This document shows positions 15,434 through 23,071 of a DNA stretch of 28,683 bases, piece after piece. How positions within the stretch are numbered: position 1 is the stretch's first letter; each line of letters starts with the position of its first letter. The stretch covers positions 1-28,683 of the forward strand of contig JAPLDN010000227.1 of the NCBI GenBank assembly GCA_026391755.1, read 5' to 3'. A model generated the notes under the pieces. It was not told the origin of the DNA and did no database searches. It saw nothing but the letters and a program-made list of their open reading frames with translations. This stretch comes from Bacteroidota bacterium (lineage in GTDB: Bacteria; Bacteroidota; Bacteroidia; Bacteroidales; FEN-979). The translations under genes and the position numbers were made by a program.

Positions 15434-16390
15434 TTAGAATATTGCTTTTGCTATCTGGCGTATGTTTTCCGATATACCCACAGTAAAATAATGCAGCACA
15501 GGAACTCCATTGTCGAGCAGTTCCTTCGACTGTTCAATGCCCCATTCAATTCCCACCTTAAACACATCCTCGTTTGTAGTGCATTTCTGAACTTCCTTTG
15601 ACAGCTTTTCAGGTATATCGATATAAAAAATCTGTGGCAATGCGGTCAGTTCACGCATAACGCTTATAGGCTTCATCCCCGGTATGATAGGTACACTGAT
15701 CCCTTCCTTACGGCAGGCATCAACAAAACTGAAATATTTTTTATTATCGAAGAACATTTGTGTAATGATGAACTCGGCACCGGCATCTATCTTTTTCTTA
15801 AGGTAGGTAAGGTCCGTGGCCATATTGGGCGCTTCGATATGCTTTTCTGGATAACCGGCCACTCCCACACAGAAATTGGTAGAGAATTTATGCTGCATCT
15901 CATCGTCAAGGAACTTGCCCTGGTTCATCTCGGTGATCTGTTTAACCAGTTCGTTCGCGTTGGTATGCCCGTTGGGCTCAGGCTGGAAGGTCCTCAGGTT
16001 TTTCGGGGCATCTCCCCTGAGGGCAAGGATATTATCTATCCCAAGGTAATGAAAATCGATAAGGGCGTATTCTGTTTCTTCTTTTGAAAACCCTCCGCAT
16101 ATCAGGTGGGGAACTACTTCCACTGAAGTGTACTTATTTTTTATTGCTGCCGAAATTGCAACGGTTCCCGGCCTTTTGCGGATGGTCTTTTTTTCAAGCA
16201 GGCCACTGGGATGTTTTTTATAAACGACTTCCTCCTGATGGTAAGTCACATTGATAAATGAAGGATTGAAATCCATCAGGGGATCAATTACCTTGTATAT
16301 GCTTGCAATGCTGTTGCCCCTGAGCGGGGGTAGAAGCTCGAATGAAAATAAGGTTTTATCGGCCTGTTTTATGATATCGATTACTTGCAT
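15434..16390 (-). CDS. metF: 5,10-methylenetetrahydrofolate reductase
   Basis: 318 residues, typical of bacterial MetF. Visible family motifs are FSFELLPP near the N-terminus, INVTYHQEE, the FAD-binding LALRGDAPKN, VGVAGYPEKH and FIITQMFFDN, and PGMKPISVMRELT. It reduces 5,10-methylene-THF to 5-methyl-THF, the methyl donor for MetH, in the cytoplasm. The gene starts 3 bases after the metH stop and is followed by the GGGP synthase gene after 10 bases, so all are likely on one transcript. Confidence 0.96.
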   Translation of the reverse strand: MQVIDIIKQADKTLFSFELLPPLRGNSIASIYKVIDPLMDFNPSFINVTYHQEEVVYKKHPSGLLEKKTIRKRPGTVAISAAIKNKYTSVEVVPHLICGGFSKEETEYALIDFHYLGIDNILALRGDAPKNLRTFQPEPNGHTNANELVKQITEMNQGKFLDDEMQHKFSTNFCVGVAGYPEKHIEAPNMATDLTYLKKKIDAGAEFIITQMFFDNKKYFSFVDACRKEGISVPIIPGMKPISVMRELTALPQIFYIDIPEKLSKEVQKCTTNEDVFKVGIEWGIEQSKELLDNGVPVLHYFTVGISENIRQIAKAIF

Positions 16391-16393
16391 TCT

Positions 16394-19300
16394 TTAATAA
16401 TTTAAATTGGTATTAAGCAATTTTTCTGCTTTTTCGATGGTCAGTCCCTTTCGCCTGGCATAGTCGGCAACCTGGTCCCGGCTGATCTTACCGAGGTTGA
16501 AATACTGTGATTGAGGGTGTGAAAAATAAAAGCCCGAAACAGATGCGGCCGGATACATGGCAAAATTTTCGGTCAGCTTTATATCTACTTTCGTTTCGGC
16601 CGACAACAGCTCAAACAGCACCTTTTTTTCGGAATGTTCGGGGCAGGCGGGATAGCCCGGAGCAGGCCTGATGCCTTGGTATTCCTCATGTATCATGGAA
16701 TGGACATCCAGGTTCTCATCTTTTACATATCCCCATAATTCCCGGCGGATGCGGCGGTGCATATTTTCAGCAAAAGCCTCGGCAAGCCGGTCGGCGAGGA
16801 TCTTGACCATGATCGCATTGTAATCATCAAGGTCCTGTTCAAATACCGAAGCCCATTCTTCAACTCCCAGGCCGGCAGTGACTGCAAACCCTCCGATATA
16901 ATCTACAACCCCCGAATCCCTGGGTGCGATAAAATCAGAGAGGCAAAGGTTGGGAGCATTGTCTTCTTTTTTCTGCTGGTTGCGCAGGAACCTGAATATG
17001 GTTAGCACCCTGGATCTCTGTTCGTCGGCATACACCTCAATGTCGTCCCCCACTGAATTGCAGGGGTATAATCCTATGATCCCACGGGCAATGAGCATCT
17101 TTTTTTCCAGGATATCGGCAAGCAATTTTTGTGCATCGTCAAATAATTTCCTGGCTTCCACCCCCTTTACAGGATCCTTGAAAATAAGGGGATATTTACC
17201 TCCCAGCTTCCATGCATGAAAGAAGAAAGTCCAGTCGATATAAGGGACAAGCTCATCCAGCGGATAATCATAGAATACTTTGCTCCCGAGCATCTGAGGT
17301 TTAGCACCCGTGAAATTTTTCCAGTCGATCCTCAATTTGTTCCTTCTTGCCTCGGTCAGAGAAATGTATTCGTGATCGGCTTTCTTATCATACATGGAGC
17401 GCATCCCGCTGTATTTCGCCTTCACTCCTTCAAGAAATCCGCCCCGGTTCTCTTCCGAGAGCAGGTTCGCCACCACTCCTACTGCCTTGGAAGCATCCTT
17501 CACATGGATCACTCCGTGCTGGTACTCAGGTTCGATTTTCACTGCGGTGTGGATTTCCGAAGTGGTGGCTCCCCCCAGAATGATGGGGATGTTAAGCTTT
17601 TCCCGCTTCAATTCCCTGGCAACATGAACCATTTCCTCCAGGGAAGGAGTGATGAGTCCGCTCAGGCCAATAACATCCACCTTATGTTCGAGGGCTGCGG
17701 CAATAATACGATCCGATGGCACCATAACACCAAGGTCGATGACCTCGTAGTTATTACAAGCGAGTATAACCCCGACAATGTTTTTCCCGATATCATGAAC
17801 ATCGCCTTTTACGGTTGCCATCAGCACCTTCCCATTGGGCCTGGCGGCCTGTGAACCGGCTTTTTTCTCTGCTTCAATCCTTGGTGTGAGGTAGGCTACC
17901 GCTTTTTTCATCACCCTGGCGCTCTTGACGACCTGTGGAAGGAACATTTTACCGCTCCCGAAAAGGTCGCCTACTATATTCATACCGTCCATGAGCGGGC
18001 CTTCAATGATTTTCAGGGTCTGGTCAAATAGCGGCAACGCTTCTTCAAGGTCAGTTTCAATAAATTCGGTGATCCCTTTGATCAGGCAGTGCTGCAGCCT
18101 TTCAATAACCGGTAGCGCCCGCCATTCGTCAACTTTCTTTTCCTTGTAGGGACCTTCCTCCATGGTGGCGGCATAGGCAAGCAGCCTTTCTGTCCCGTCT
18201 TTCCTGCGGTTGAGGATAACGTCCTCGACAAGCTTCAGAAGGCTTTTGTCAATCTCGTCGTAAACCGGCAATTGCCCGGCATTTACAATCCCCATATCAA
18301 GTCCTGCCTGTATGGCGTAATAGAGGAATGCCGAATGCATGGTTTCCCTAAGAAAATCGTTCCCCCTGAAGGAAAATGAAAGATTGCTTATACCCCCGCT
18401 TACCCTGGCATAAGGGAGATTGGCTTTGATCCACCTTGTTGCATTAAGAAAATCGACTCCATAGTTGTTATGTTCATCGATCCCGGTAGCTACCGTAAGA
18501 ATATTAGGGTCGAAAATGATATCCTCGGGCCTGTATCCTGCTTTCTCAGTTAATAATTGGTAAGCTCTTCGGGCAATAGCGATACGCCTGTCAAGAGAAG
18601 TGGCCTGCCCTTCTTCATCAAAGGCCATCACCACAACTGCAGCCCCGAATTTCCTGATATATTTTGCATGTTCAAGAAAAGCCGCCTCACCTTCTTTAAG
18701 GCTGATGGAATTCACAATGCATTTTCCCTGGACACACTTCAATCCGTTTTGTAAAACCGACCATTTTGATGAATCTATCATCACAGGGACCCTTGCAATA
18801 TCGGGATCGGAGGCGATCATGTTAAGGAATTCCACCATGGACTTTTCTGCATCAAGCATGGCTTCATCCATACTAATATCAATGACCTGGGCTCCGCTTT
18901 CCACCTGCTGCCGTGCAACACTCATCGCCTCTTCATAGTTCCCGTCCCGTATAAGACGGGCAAATTTCCTGGAACCGCTCACATTGGTACGCTCCCCGAT
19001 GTTGATGAAGTTGCTTCCTTCAAAGATCACCAGGGGCTCGAGGCCGCTGAGGTGCAGCTCGTGCCTTCTCTGGGGAACAACCCTCGGCTTGGCCCTGGCA
19101 GCCAGTTCTGCAAAGCGGGAAATATATTCTGGTGTGGTACCGCAACATCCGCCCACCAGATTTATAAAACCGTTATCCAGGAAGTCTTTTATATATTCGG
19201 CCATCTCCCGGGGAGGCTGGTCGTATTCACCGAATTGGTTTGGGAGCCCTGCATTGGGGTACGCGATCACAGGAAAAGGTGATTTCAAAGCCAGTTCCTC

Positions 19301-20068
19301 AATATAAGGCCTGAGTTCCTTTGCCCCCAGTGCACAGTTCAGGCCAATCGCAAACAGGTCAAAATGAGAAAGAGAGTAAATGAACGCTTCAAGGGTCTGG
19401 CCCGAAAGGGTCCTGCCTGAGAGGTCGGTAATAGTTCCGGAGGCAATAACAGGGAATCTCCCATCAAGCCCCCTGGCTTCTATTTCATCAAAAACGGCAA
19501 TCAGCGCTGCTTTCGCATTAAGGGTATCAAATATTGTTTCAACCATGAGAATATCGACACCTCCGTCGAGCAGGCCCCTTGCCTGCTCCCGGTATGCTTC
19601 GTAAAGCTGGTCGAATGAAACAGCCCTGAAAGCGGGGTTCTGGACATCAGGGGAAAGCGATGCGGTTTTATTGGTCGGTCCCATGGAACCGGCAACCCAA
19701 CGTTGCTTGCCGGAACCGGAAGCCGTGAAGTTCACAACCGCTTCCTTTGCCAGTCTTGCTGCGGTAAGATTGATCTCGTAAACGTATTCCTCCAAATGAT
19801 AATCGGCCTGTGAAATACTGCTGCCATTAAATGTATCCGTTTCAATGATATCGGCACCTGCTGCAAGATATTGCTCATGGATCTCCCGGATGACCTGGGG
19901 CTGTGTAAGAACCAGCAGGTCGTTGTTGCCTTTCAGGAGATGAGGAAAATCCCTGAACCTTTCGCCCCGGTAAGCAGCTTCGTCAAGTTTGTACTTCTGG
20001 ACCATGGTGCCCATTGCACCATCCAGCGTAAGCACTCTTTCTTTGATCGCGGCCTCTAATGTATTCAT
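16394..20068 (-). CDS. metH: Cobalamin-dependent methionine synthase
   Basis: 1224 residues, full length for four-module MetH. The homocysteine-binding domain (1-325) has zinc ligands C245 (GLNCALG), C308 and C309 (GGCCGT). The methyl-THF domain (about 350-610) opens with FINIGERTNVSGS. The helical cap (about 645-740) precedes the B12 domain, with the lower-ligand motif D756-x-H758-x-x-G (DVHDIGKN). The reactivation domain (about 890-1224) contains the SAM-binding RPAPGYPACPEH. It transfers the methyl group of 5-methyl-THF to homocysteine through methylcobalamin. Its ATG overlaps the TGA of the phosphopantetheinyl transferase gene, and metF follows after 3 bases. No B12 riboswitch can be placed upstream, because that start lies inside an operon. 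Confidence 0.97.
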   Translation of the reverse strand: MNTLEAAIKERVLTLDGAMGTMVQKYKLDEAAYRGERFRDFPHLLKGNNDLLVLTQPQVIREIHEQYLAAGADIIETDTFNGSSISQADYHLEEYVYEINLTAARLAKEAVVNFTASGSGKQRWVAGSMGPTNKTASLSPDVQNPAFRAVSFDQLYEAYREQARGLLDGGVDILMVETIFDTLNAKAALIAVFDEIEARGLDGRFPVIASGTITDLSGRTLSGQTLEAFIYSLSHFDLFAIGLNCALGAKELRPYIEELALKSPFPVIAYPNAGLPNQFGEYDQPPREMAEYIKDFLDNGFINLVGGCCGTTPEYISRFAELAARAKPRVVPQRRHELHLSGLEPLVIFEGSNFINIGERTNVSGSRKFARLIRDGNYEEAMSVARQQVESGAQVIDISMDEAMLDAEKSMVEFLNMIASDPDIARVPVMIDSSKWSVLQNGLKCVQGKCIVNSISLKEGEAAFLEHAKYIRKFGAAVVVMAFDEEGQATSLDRRIAIARRAYQLLTEKAGYRPEDIIFDPNILTVATGIDEHNNYGVDFLNATRWIKANLPYARVSGGISNLSFSFRGNDFLRETMHSAFLYYAIQAGLDMGIVNAGQLPVYDEIDKSLLKLVEDVILNRRKDGTERLLAYAATMEEGPYKEKKVDEWRALPVIERLQHCLIKGITEFIETDLEEALPLFDQTLKIIEGPLMDGMNIVGDLFGSGKMFLPQVVKSARVMKKAVAYLTPRIEAEKKAGSQAARPNGKVLMATVKGDVHDIGKNIVGVILACNNYEVIDLGVMVPSDRIIAAALEHKVDVIGLSGLITPSLEEMVHVARELKREKLNIPIILGGATTSEIHTAVKIEPEYQHGVIHVKDASKAVGVVANLLSEENRGGFLEGVKAKYSGMRSMYDKKADHEYISLTEARRNKLRIDWKNFTGAKPQMLGSKVFYDYPLDELVPYIDWTFFFHAWKLGGKYPLIFKDPVKGVEARKLFDDAQKLLADILEKKMLIARGIIGLYPCNSVGDDIEVYADEQRSRVLTIFRFLRNQQKKEDNAPNLCLSDFIAPRDSGVVDYIGGFAVTAGLGVEEWASVFEQDLDDYNAIMVKILADRLAEAFAENMHRRIRRELWGYVKDENLDVHSMIHEEYQGIRPAPGYPACPEHSEKKVLFELLSAETKVDIKLTENFAMYPAASVSGFYFSHPQSQYFNLGKISRDQVADYARRKGLTIEKAEKLLNTNLNY

Positions 20069-20781
20069 CCTTGCTTTGAAAAAGTATATACAAGCATATG
20101 ATCCCCTATCCTTTCGAATTGAAGTTCATGATCTTTAGCACCTTCCTGAAAATTTACCCTTGCTGCAAAGGTGTCTTGCGAGATACAAAAGTAATCAAAT
20201 GGACTGATGTGGATATCATTTTTTAAATCAACATCAGGTTTACCATAAAATTTATATAACGCCTCCTTCGCACACCAGTATAAATAAAGGAGTTCTGTCT
20301 GCGGATGACATTCGGTGTTGTCACTGTCGGCCTGTGTCAATTGACACCTCTCACCTGTCACCATCTTCCCGGCTAACCGCTTTATATGTTCCAGTTCATC
20401 AGGTTGGAGAAAACGGTCCGCTACCCTGTGGATTCTCGATGTCAGTTTCTCAATGTCGATGCCGGCAGGGTCATTTTCATTGATAAGAACAGCTGCATAT
20501 TCTCTTGTATGGGAAAATGAGATATACCCCTGGAACCCATTCAGGGAAGGTTTCCCGTATCCATCATAAGTAATCTTAACAGCCTCGAGATGTAACATCC
20601 TGGCGATCAGAGCCCTGCAGGCCAGCCATTGCTTCCTGCGGGATTCATTTTTATAGGAATCCACGGTAGCAATATCTTCTGGAAACGCCCTGGAATTAAA
20701 GCGTAAAAAGTCTTCCGATTCTATAATGTGCCAAACGCCAAGGCGGGCTCCAGACAGGTTTTTTTCGAAAATCACGGGCAT
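20065..20781 (-). CDS. Sfp-type 4'-phosphopantetheinyl transferase
   Basis: 238 residues. The Sfp/AcpT signatures are GYISFSHTREYAA (86-98), the Mg-binding AGIDIE (D109, E111) and WCAKEALYK (169-177). It moves phosphopantetheine from CoA to a serine of carrier proteins such as ACP. It is the first gene of the operon with metH, overlapping it by 4 bases (ATGA). The start ATG at 20781 is the only reasonable one, since the next in-frame Met is M62, beyond the N-terminal domain. A perfect -7 word lies only 4 bases upstream (see separate entry). Whether it serves fatty acid synthesis or a secondary pathway cannot be read here. Confidence 0.92.
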   Translation of the reverse strand: MPVIFEKNLSGARLGVWHIIESEDFLRFNSRAFPEDIATVDSYKNESRRKQWLACRALIARMLHLEAVKITYDGYGKPSLNGFQGYISFSHTREYAAVLINENDPAGIDIEKLTSRIHRVADRFLQPDELEHIKRLAGKMVTGERCQLTQADSDNTECHPQTELLYLYWCAKEALYKFYGKPDVDLKNDIHISPFDYFCISQDTFAARVNFQEGAKDHELQFERIGDHMLVYTFSKQG

Positions 20782-20785
20782 GTGG

Positions 20786-20793
20786 CAAAGGTA
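20786..20793 (-). promoter_or_regulatory. TAnnTTTG word directly before the PPTase start
   Basis: On the minus strand TACCTTTG matches the -7 consensus exactly, but only 4 bases separate it from the ATG. If used, the transcript would begin at or just inside the start codon and be leaderless or nearly so. The same word TACCTTTG serves the divergent ahcY gene. Confidence 0.4.
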
Positions 20794-20801
20794 GGAGAAA
20801 T

Positions 20802-20817
20802 CTTCTCAAGTGAGAAG
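20802..20817. promoter_or_regulatory. Perfect inverted repeat upstream of the PPTase-metH operon
   Basis: CTTCTCA (20802-20808) and TGAGAAG (20811-20817) are exact reverse complements separated by AG, a 16-base near-palindrome 9 bases upstream of the minus-strand -7 word. Its form and place would fit an operator for a dimeric regulator, but a short palindrome can occur by chance. Confidence 0.35.
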
Positions 20818-20902
20818 TCCGATATTGCATGTGCAGACTGCAGACTGCCGACTAATAAACAAGATCAATTGGTATATGGTATATCGTATATTGTACATAT
20901 TT
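20805..20902. repeat. Degenerate heptad tandem repeat (locus C)
   Basis: In the ahcY/PPTase spacer 7-base units stay in register over about 98 bases. Clear runs are GCAGACT twice then GCCGACT (20833-20853), and, in the same phase, ATTGGTA, TATGGTA, TATCGTA and TATTGTA (20868-20895), consensus TATNGTA. Flanking units such as CTCAAGT and GAGAAGT are weaker. The second run ends just before the ahcY -7 element, in the place of a -33 region. Confidence 0.6.
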
Positions 20903-20907
20903 TTCCC

Positions 20908-20915
20908 TACCTTTG
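20908..20915 (+). promoter_or_regulatory. Candidate -7 promoter element for ahcY
   Basis: TACCTTTG matches TAnnTTTG exactly, 32 bases before the ATG at 20948, giving a leader of roughly 25 bases. A TTG at 20891-20893 is only 14 bases upstream, shorter than the usual spacing. A leader this short leaves no room for a SAH or SAM riboswitch. Confidence 0.55.
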
Positions 20916-20947
20916 CATCCCAATTTTAAACTTAAATTATACATAAT

Positions 20948-22360
20948 ATGGTGCTGGAAAAGAACGCAAAATTCAAAGTCGCAGATATGTCCCTGGCTGA
21001 GTGGGGACGTAAGGAAATAGAGATTGCCGAGAAAGAGATGCCGGGCCTGATGGCGATCAGGAAAAAGTTCTCTGCTGAAAAGCCATTGAAAGGTGCAAGG
21101 ATCAGCGGGTCCCTTCATATGACCATTCAGACTGCCGTATTGATTGAAACTCTAATAGAGCTGGGGGCAGATGTGCGCTGGGCCTCCTGCAACATCTTTT
21201 CCACCCAGGATCATGCCGCAGCTGCTATCGCTGCGAAAGACATCCCGGTCTTCGCATGGAAAGGGGAAACCCTCGAAGAATACTGGTGGTGCACTTACCA
21301 GGCCCTCACATTCGAAGGCAACAAGGGCCCAAACCTGATCGTGGACGATGGGGGTGATGCCACCCTGATGATCCATAAGGGTTTTGAAGCGGAGAAGAAT
21401 CCGGAAATACTCAATGCACCTGCAGGCAGCCTGGAAGAAAAGGCATTTATGAAACAGTTGCAGGATGTATTTGCTGAGAACAAGCAACATTGGCACAATG
21501 TGGTGAAAGAATGGAAAGGCGTTTCTGAAGAAACCACAACCGGTGTTCACAGGCTCTACCAGATGAAGGAAAAAGGCGTTCTGCTCGTTCCGGCCATTAA
21601 CGTAAATGATTCGGTTACCAAATCAAAATTCGACAATCTTTACGGTTGCCGCGAATCCCTGGCTGATGGCATCAAGCGGGCCACCGATGTGATGCTCGCC
21701 GGCAAAGTGGTGGTCGTCCTGGGTTATGGCGATGTGGGCAAAGGCTGCGCACGCTCAATGAAATCCTATGGTGCGCGTGTTATCGTTACCGAGATTGATC
21801 CCATTTGCGCACTCCAGGCCGCAATGGAAGGCTTCGAAGTCTCAACCGTGGAAGAAGCTCTCAGGGAAGGCAACATCTACGTTACAACAACGGGAAATAA
21901 AGATGTAATTACCGCCGGCCATCTTTCCCGGATGAAAGATGAATCCATTGTTTGTAACATTGGCCATTTCGATAATGAAATCCAGGTTGAACAACTGAAT
22001 ACCTGGCCGGGAATAAAGATAGTGAACATCAAACCTCAGGTTGACAAGTACATCTTTCCCGACGGCAAATGCATTTACCTTCTTGCAGAAGGCAGGCTTG
22101 TAAACCTGGGTTGCGCCACGGGACATCCTTCTTTTGTAATGTCCAACTCATTCACAAACCAAACACTGGCTCAGCTCGAACTTTGGAAAAACAACTACAA
22201 GGTCGACGTTTACCGTTTACCAAAGAAACTTGACGAGGAAGTGGCCCGCCTGCATCTTGAACAACTTGGAGTAAAACTTACAAGGCTCTCGACCGAACAG
22301 GCAGAATATATAGGAGTTCCCAAAGACGGCCCGTATAAGCCGGAGCACTACCGGTACTAG
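20948..22360 (+). CDS. ahcY: S-adenosylhomocysteine hydrolase
   Basis: 470 residues, of the longer bacterial type with an insert. The substrate-binding SGSLHMTIQTA is at 53-63, CNIFSTQDHAAAA at 81-93, D134 in VDDGGD, the NDSVTKSKFDN motif at 220-230, and the NAD-binding GYGDVGKG at 259-266. The C-terminus ends PYKPEHYRY, whose K and Y complete the NAD site of the dimer partner. It reversibly splits S-adenosylhomocysteine to adenosine and homocysteine, removing a methylation inhibitor. Homocysteine is the substrate of MetH, encoded divergently 880 bases away with metF, so the locus recycles the methyl cycle. The stop TAG leads directly into a heptad repeat. Confidence 0.97.
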   Translation: MVLEKNAKFKVADMSLAEWGRKEIEIAEKEMPGLMAIRKKFSAEKPLKGARISGSLHMTIQTAVLIETLIELGADVRWASCNIFSTQDHAAAAIAAKDIPVFAWKGETLEEYWWCTYQALTFEGNKGPNLIVDDGGDATLMIHKGFEAEKNPEILNAPAGSLEEKAFMKQLQDVFAENKQHWHNVVKEWKGVSEETTTGVHRLYQMKEKGVLLVPAINVNDSVTKSKFDNLYGCRESLADGIKRATDVMLAGKVVVVLGYGDVGKGCARSMKSYGARVIVTEIDPICALQAAMEGFEVSTVEEALREGNIYVTTTGNKDVITAGHLSRMKDESIVCNIGHFDNEIQVEQLNTWPGIKIVNIKPQVDKYIFPDGKCIYLLAEGRLVNLGCATGHPSFVMSNSFTNQTLAQLELWKNNYKVDVYRLPKKLDEEVARLHLEQLGVKLTRLSTEQAEYIGVPKDGPYKPEHYRY

Positions 22361-22362
22361 GA

Positions 22363-22465
22363 GCTGGGTGCTGGGTTCTAGCCACTGGGTGCCGGATTTT
22401 ACGTCTTTTACCCAGGGCCTAGAGCCCAGTTCCCAGGGCCTGGAGCCTGGAGCCCAGTGCCTAGT
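22363..22465. repeat. Degenerate heptad tandem repeat with inverted arms (locus D)
   Basis: The convergent gap between ahcY and the lipoprotein gene is nearly all repeat. The left arm has GCTGGGT twice (22363-22376), then ACTGGGT (22384-22390). The right arm (22410-22465) is eight 7-base units in perfect register, including GCCTGGA twice, GCCCAGT twice and GCCTAGA/GCCTAGT. The arms are roughly reverse complements (CTGGGTTCTAG against CTAGAGCCCAG), so a long hairpin is possible and could end both transcripts. The right arm runs into the lipoprotein gene's TAG stop. Confidence 0.75.
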
Positions 22466-22907
22466 TCGAAACGTATAGATAGGTTCCGTCGTAATTCGTC
22501 CTGTATTGCTTTAAAGACCAGTGTGAAGGACCTTCATACGGGGAACCATCAAGAATGATATATTTCGATTTGCATTTAGGACAATAGCAGGTAACTCCCG
22601 AAACATCCATCCTTACCTGGGCGCTATCGGCTGTAGGATCATACGCACAGGCTCTCTCATAAGCCATGAACTCAGTCTCCGACTTACGGTAAATGATAAT
22701 TCCTCTGTATCCTCCCGTCACAGGTACATATCCTCCGATATGATTAAGTTCCAGAAACTGGGTTGAATTCGGGTTTATGACGAAATTCACTGCCACATAA
22801 GGGATTTGAGGCTGCTGTTCATCGCCCTTCTTGGAGCAGGAAAACACCAATGCCGCTAACAACAACAGTAAAACCAAGCCCGTTCTGAAGGGTCTGCCTG
22901 AAAACAT
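22461..22907 (-). CDS. Cys-rich lipoprotein with Rieske-like layout
   Basis: 148 residues from the ATG at 22907. The frame is open further upstream, but this start puts a basic N-region and hydrophobic core just before a lipobox (VFSC, C24). The body has GGYRGIIIYRKSETEFMAYERA then C87, and later C107, C109 and C112 in CYCPKC, followed by IILDGSPYEGPSHWSLKQY. The order and the DGxPxxGP...LKxY ending resemble Rieske-fold lipoproteins of Bacteroidota, but the two iron-binding histidines of a true Rieske site are replaced (CAY for CxH, CPKC for CxxH). It may hold no cluster, or a four-Cys metal site. It is predicted to be membrane-anchored on the periplasmic side. Alone on its strand; function unknown. 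Confidence 0.68.
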   Translation of the reverse strand: MFSGRPFRTGLVLLLLLAALVFSCSKKGDEQQPQIPYVAVNFVINPNSTQFLELNHIGGYVPVTGGYRGIIIYRKSETEFMAYERACAYDPTADSAQVRMDVSGVTCYCPKCKSKYIILDGSPYEGPSHWSLKQYRTNYDGTYLYVSN

Positions 22908-22911
22908 ATTC

Positions 22912-22927
22912 TTGCTTTTATAAGCAA
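22912..22927. promoter_or_regulatory. Short palindrome upstream of the Cys-rich lipoprotein gene
   Basis: TTGCTT (22912-22917) and AAGCAA (22922-22927) are exact reverse complements around TTAT, 4 bases from the ATG. A -7-like TGCGTTTG (one mismatch, 22925-22932, minus) overlaps it, so it could be an operator, a leader hairpin or chance. Confidence 0.25.
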
Positions 22928-23071
22928 ACGCAGAAATCAGTAAAATCTTGTATGCGACTGATTTTTCTCCCGGCATGCAAAAAATTGTTAGGTTTTTAAT
23001 CCATGGCTTTAATGAATTTTGTATTTTCGTCCTTACGTTTTCCCGGGTCACGGTTTTACGACATTTTTAGC

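Noticed and set aside
17216..17854. A 212-codon plus-strand open frame inside metH, and similar long frames antisense to metH and wlbC.
   Set aside because: These are antisense shadows of strongly recognised genes; their composition follows the complementary codons and no motif is present.
20782..20947. A SAM or SAH riboswitch controlling ahcY or the metH operon.
   Set aside because: The candidate -7 elements leave leaders of about 25 and 0 bases, too short for either riboswitch, and the spacer is explained by heptad repeats.
23003..23071. An N-terminal extension of the small secreted protein, and likewise the extension at 22908-23051 of the Cys-rich lipoprotein.
   Set aside because: Both extensions overlap each other on opposite strands and would bury the signal peptides; internal ATGs at 23072 and 22907 give proper export signals.
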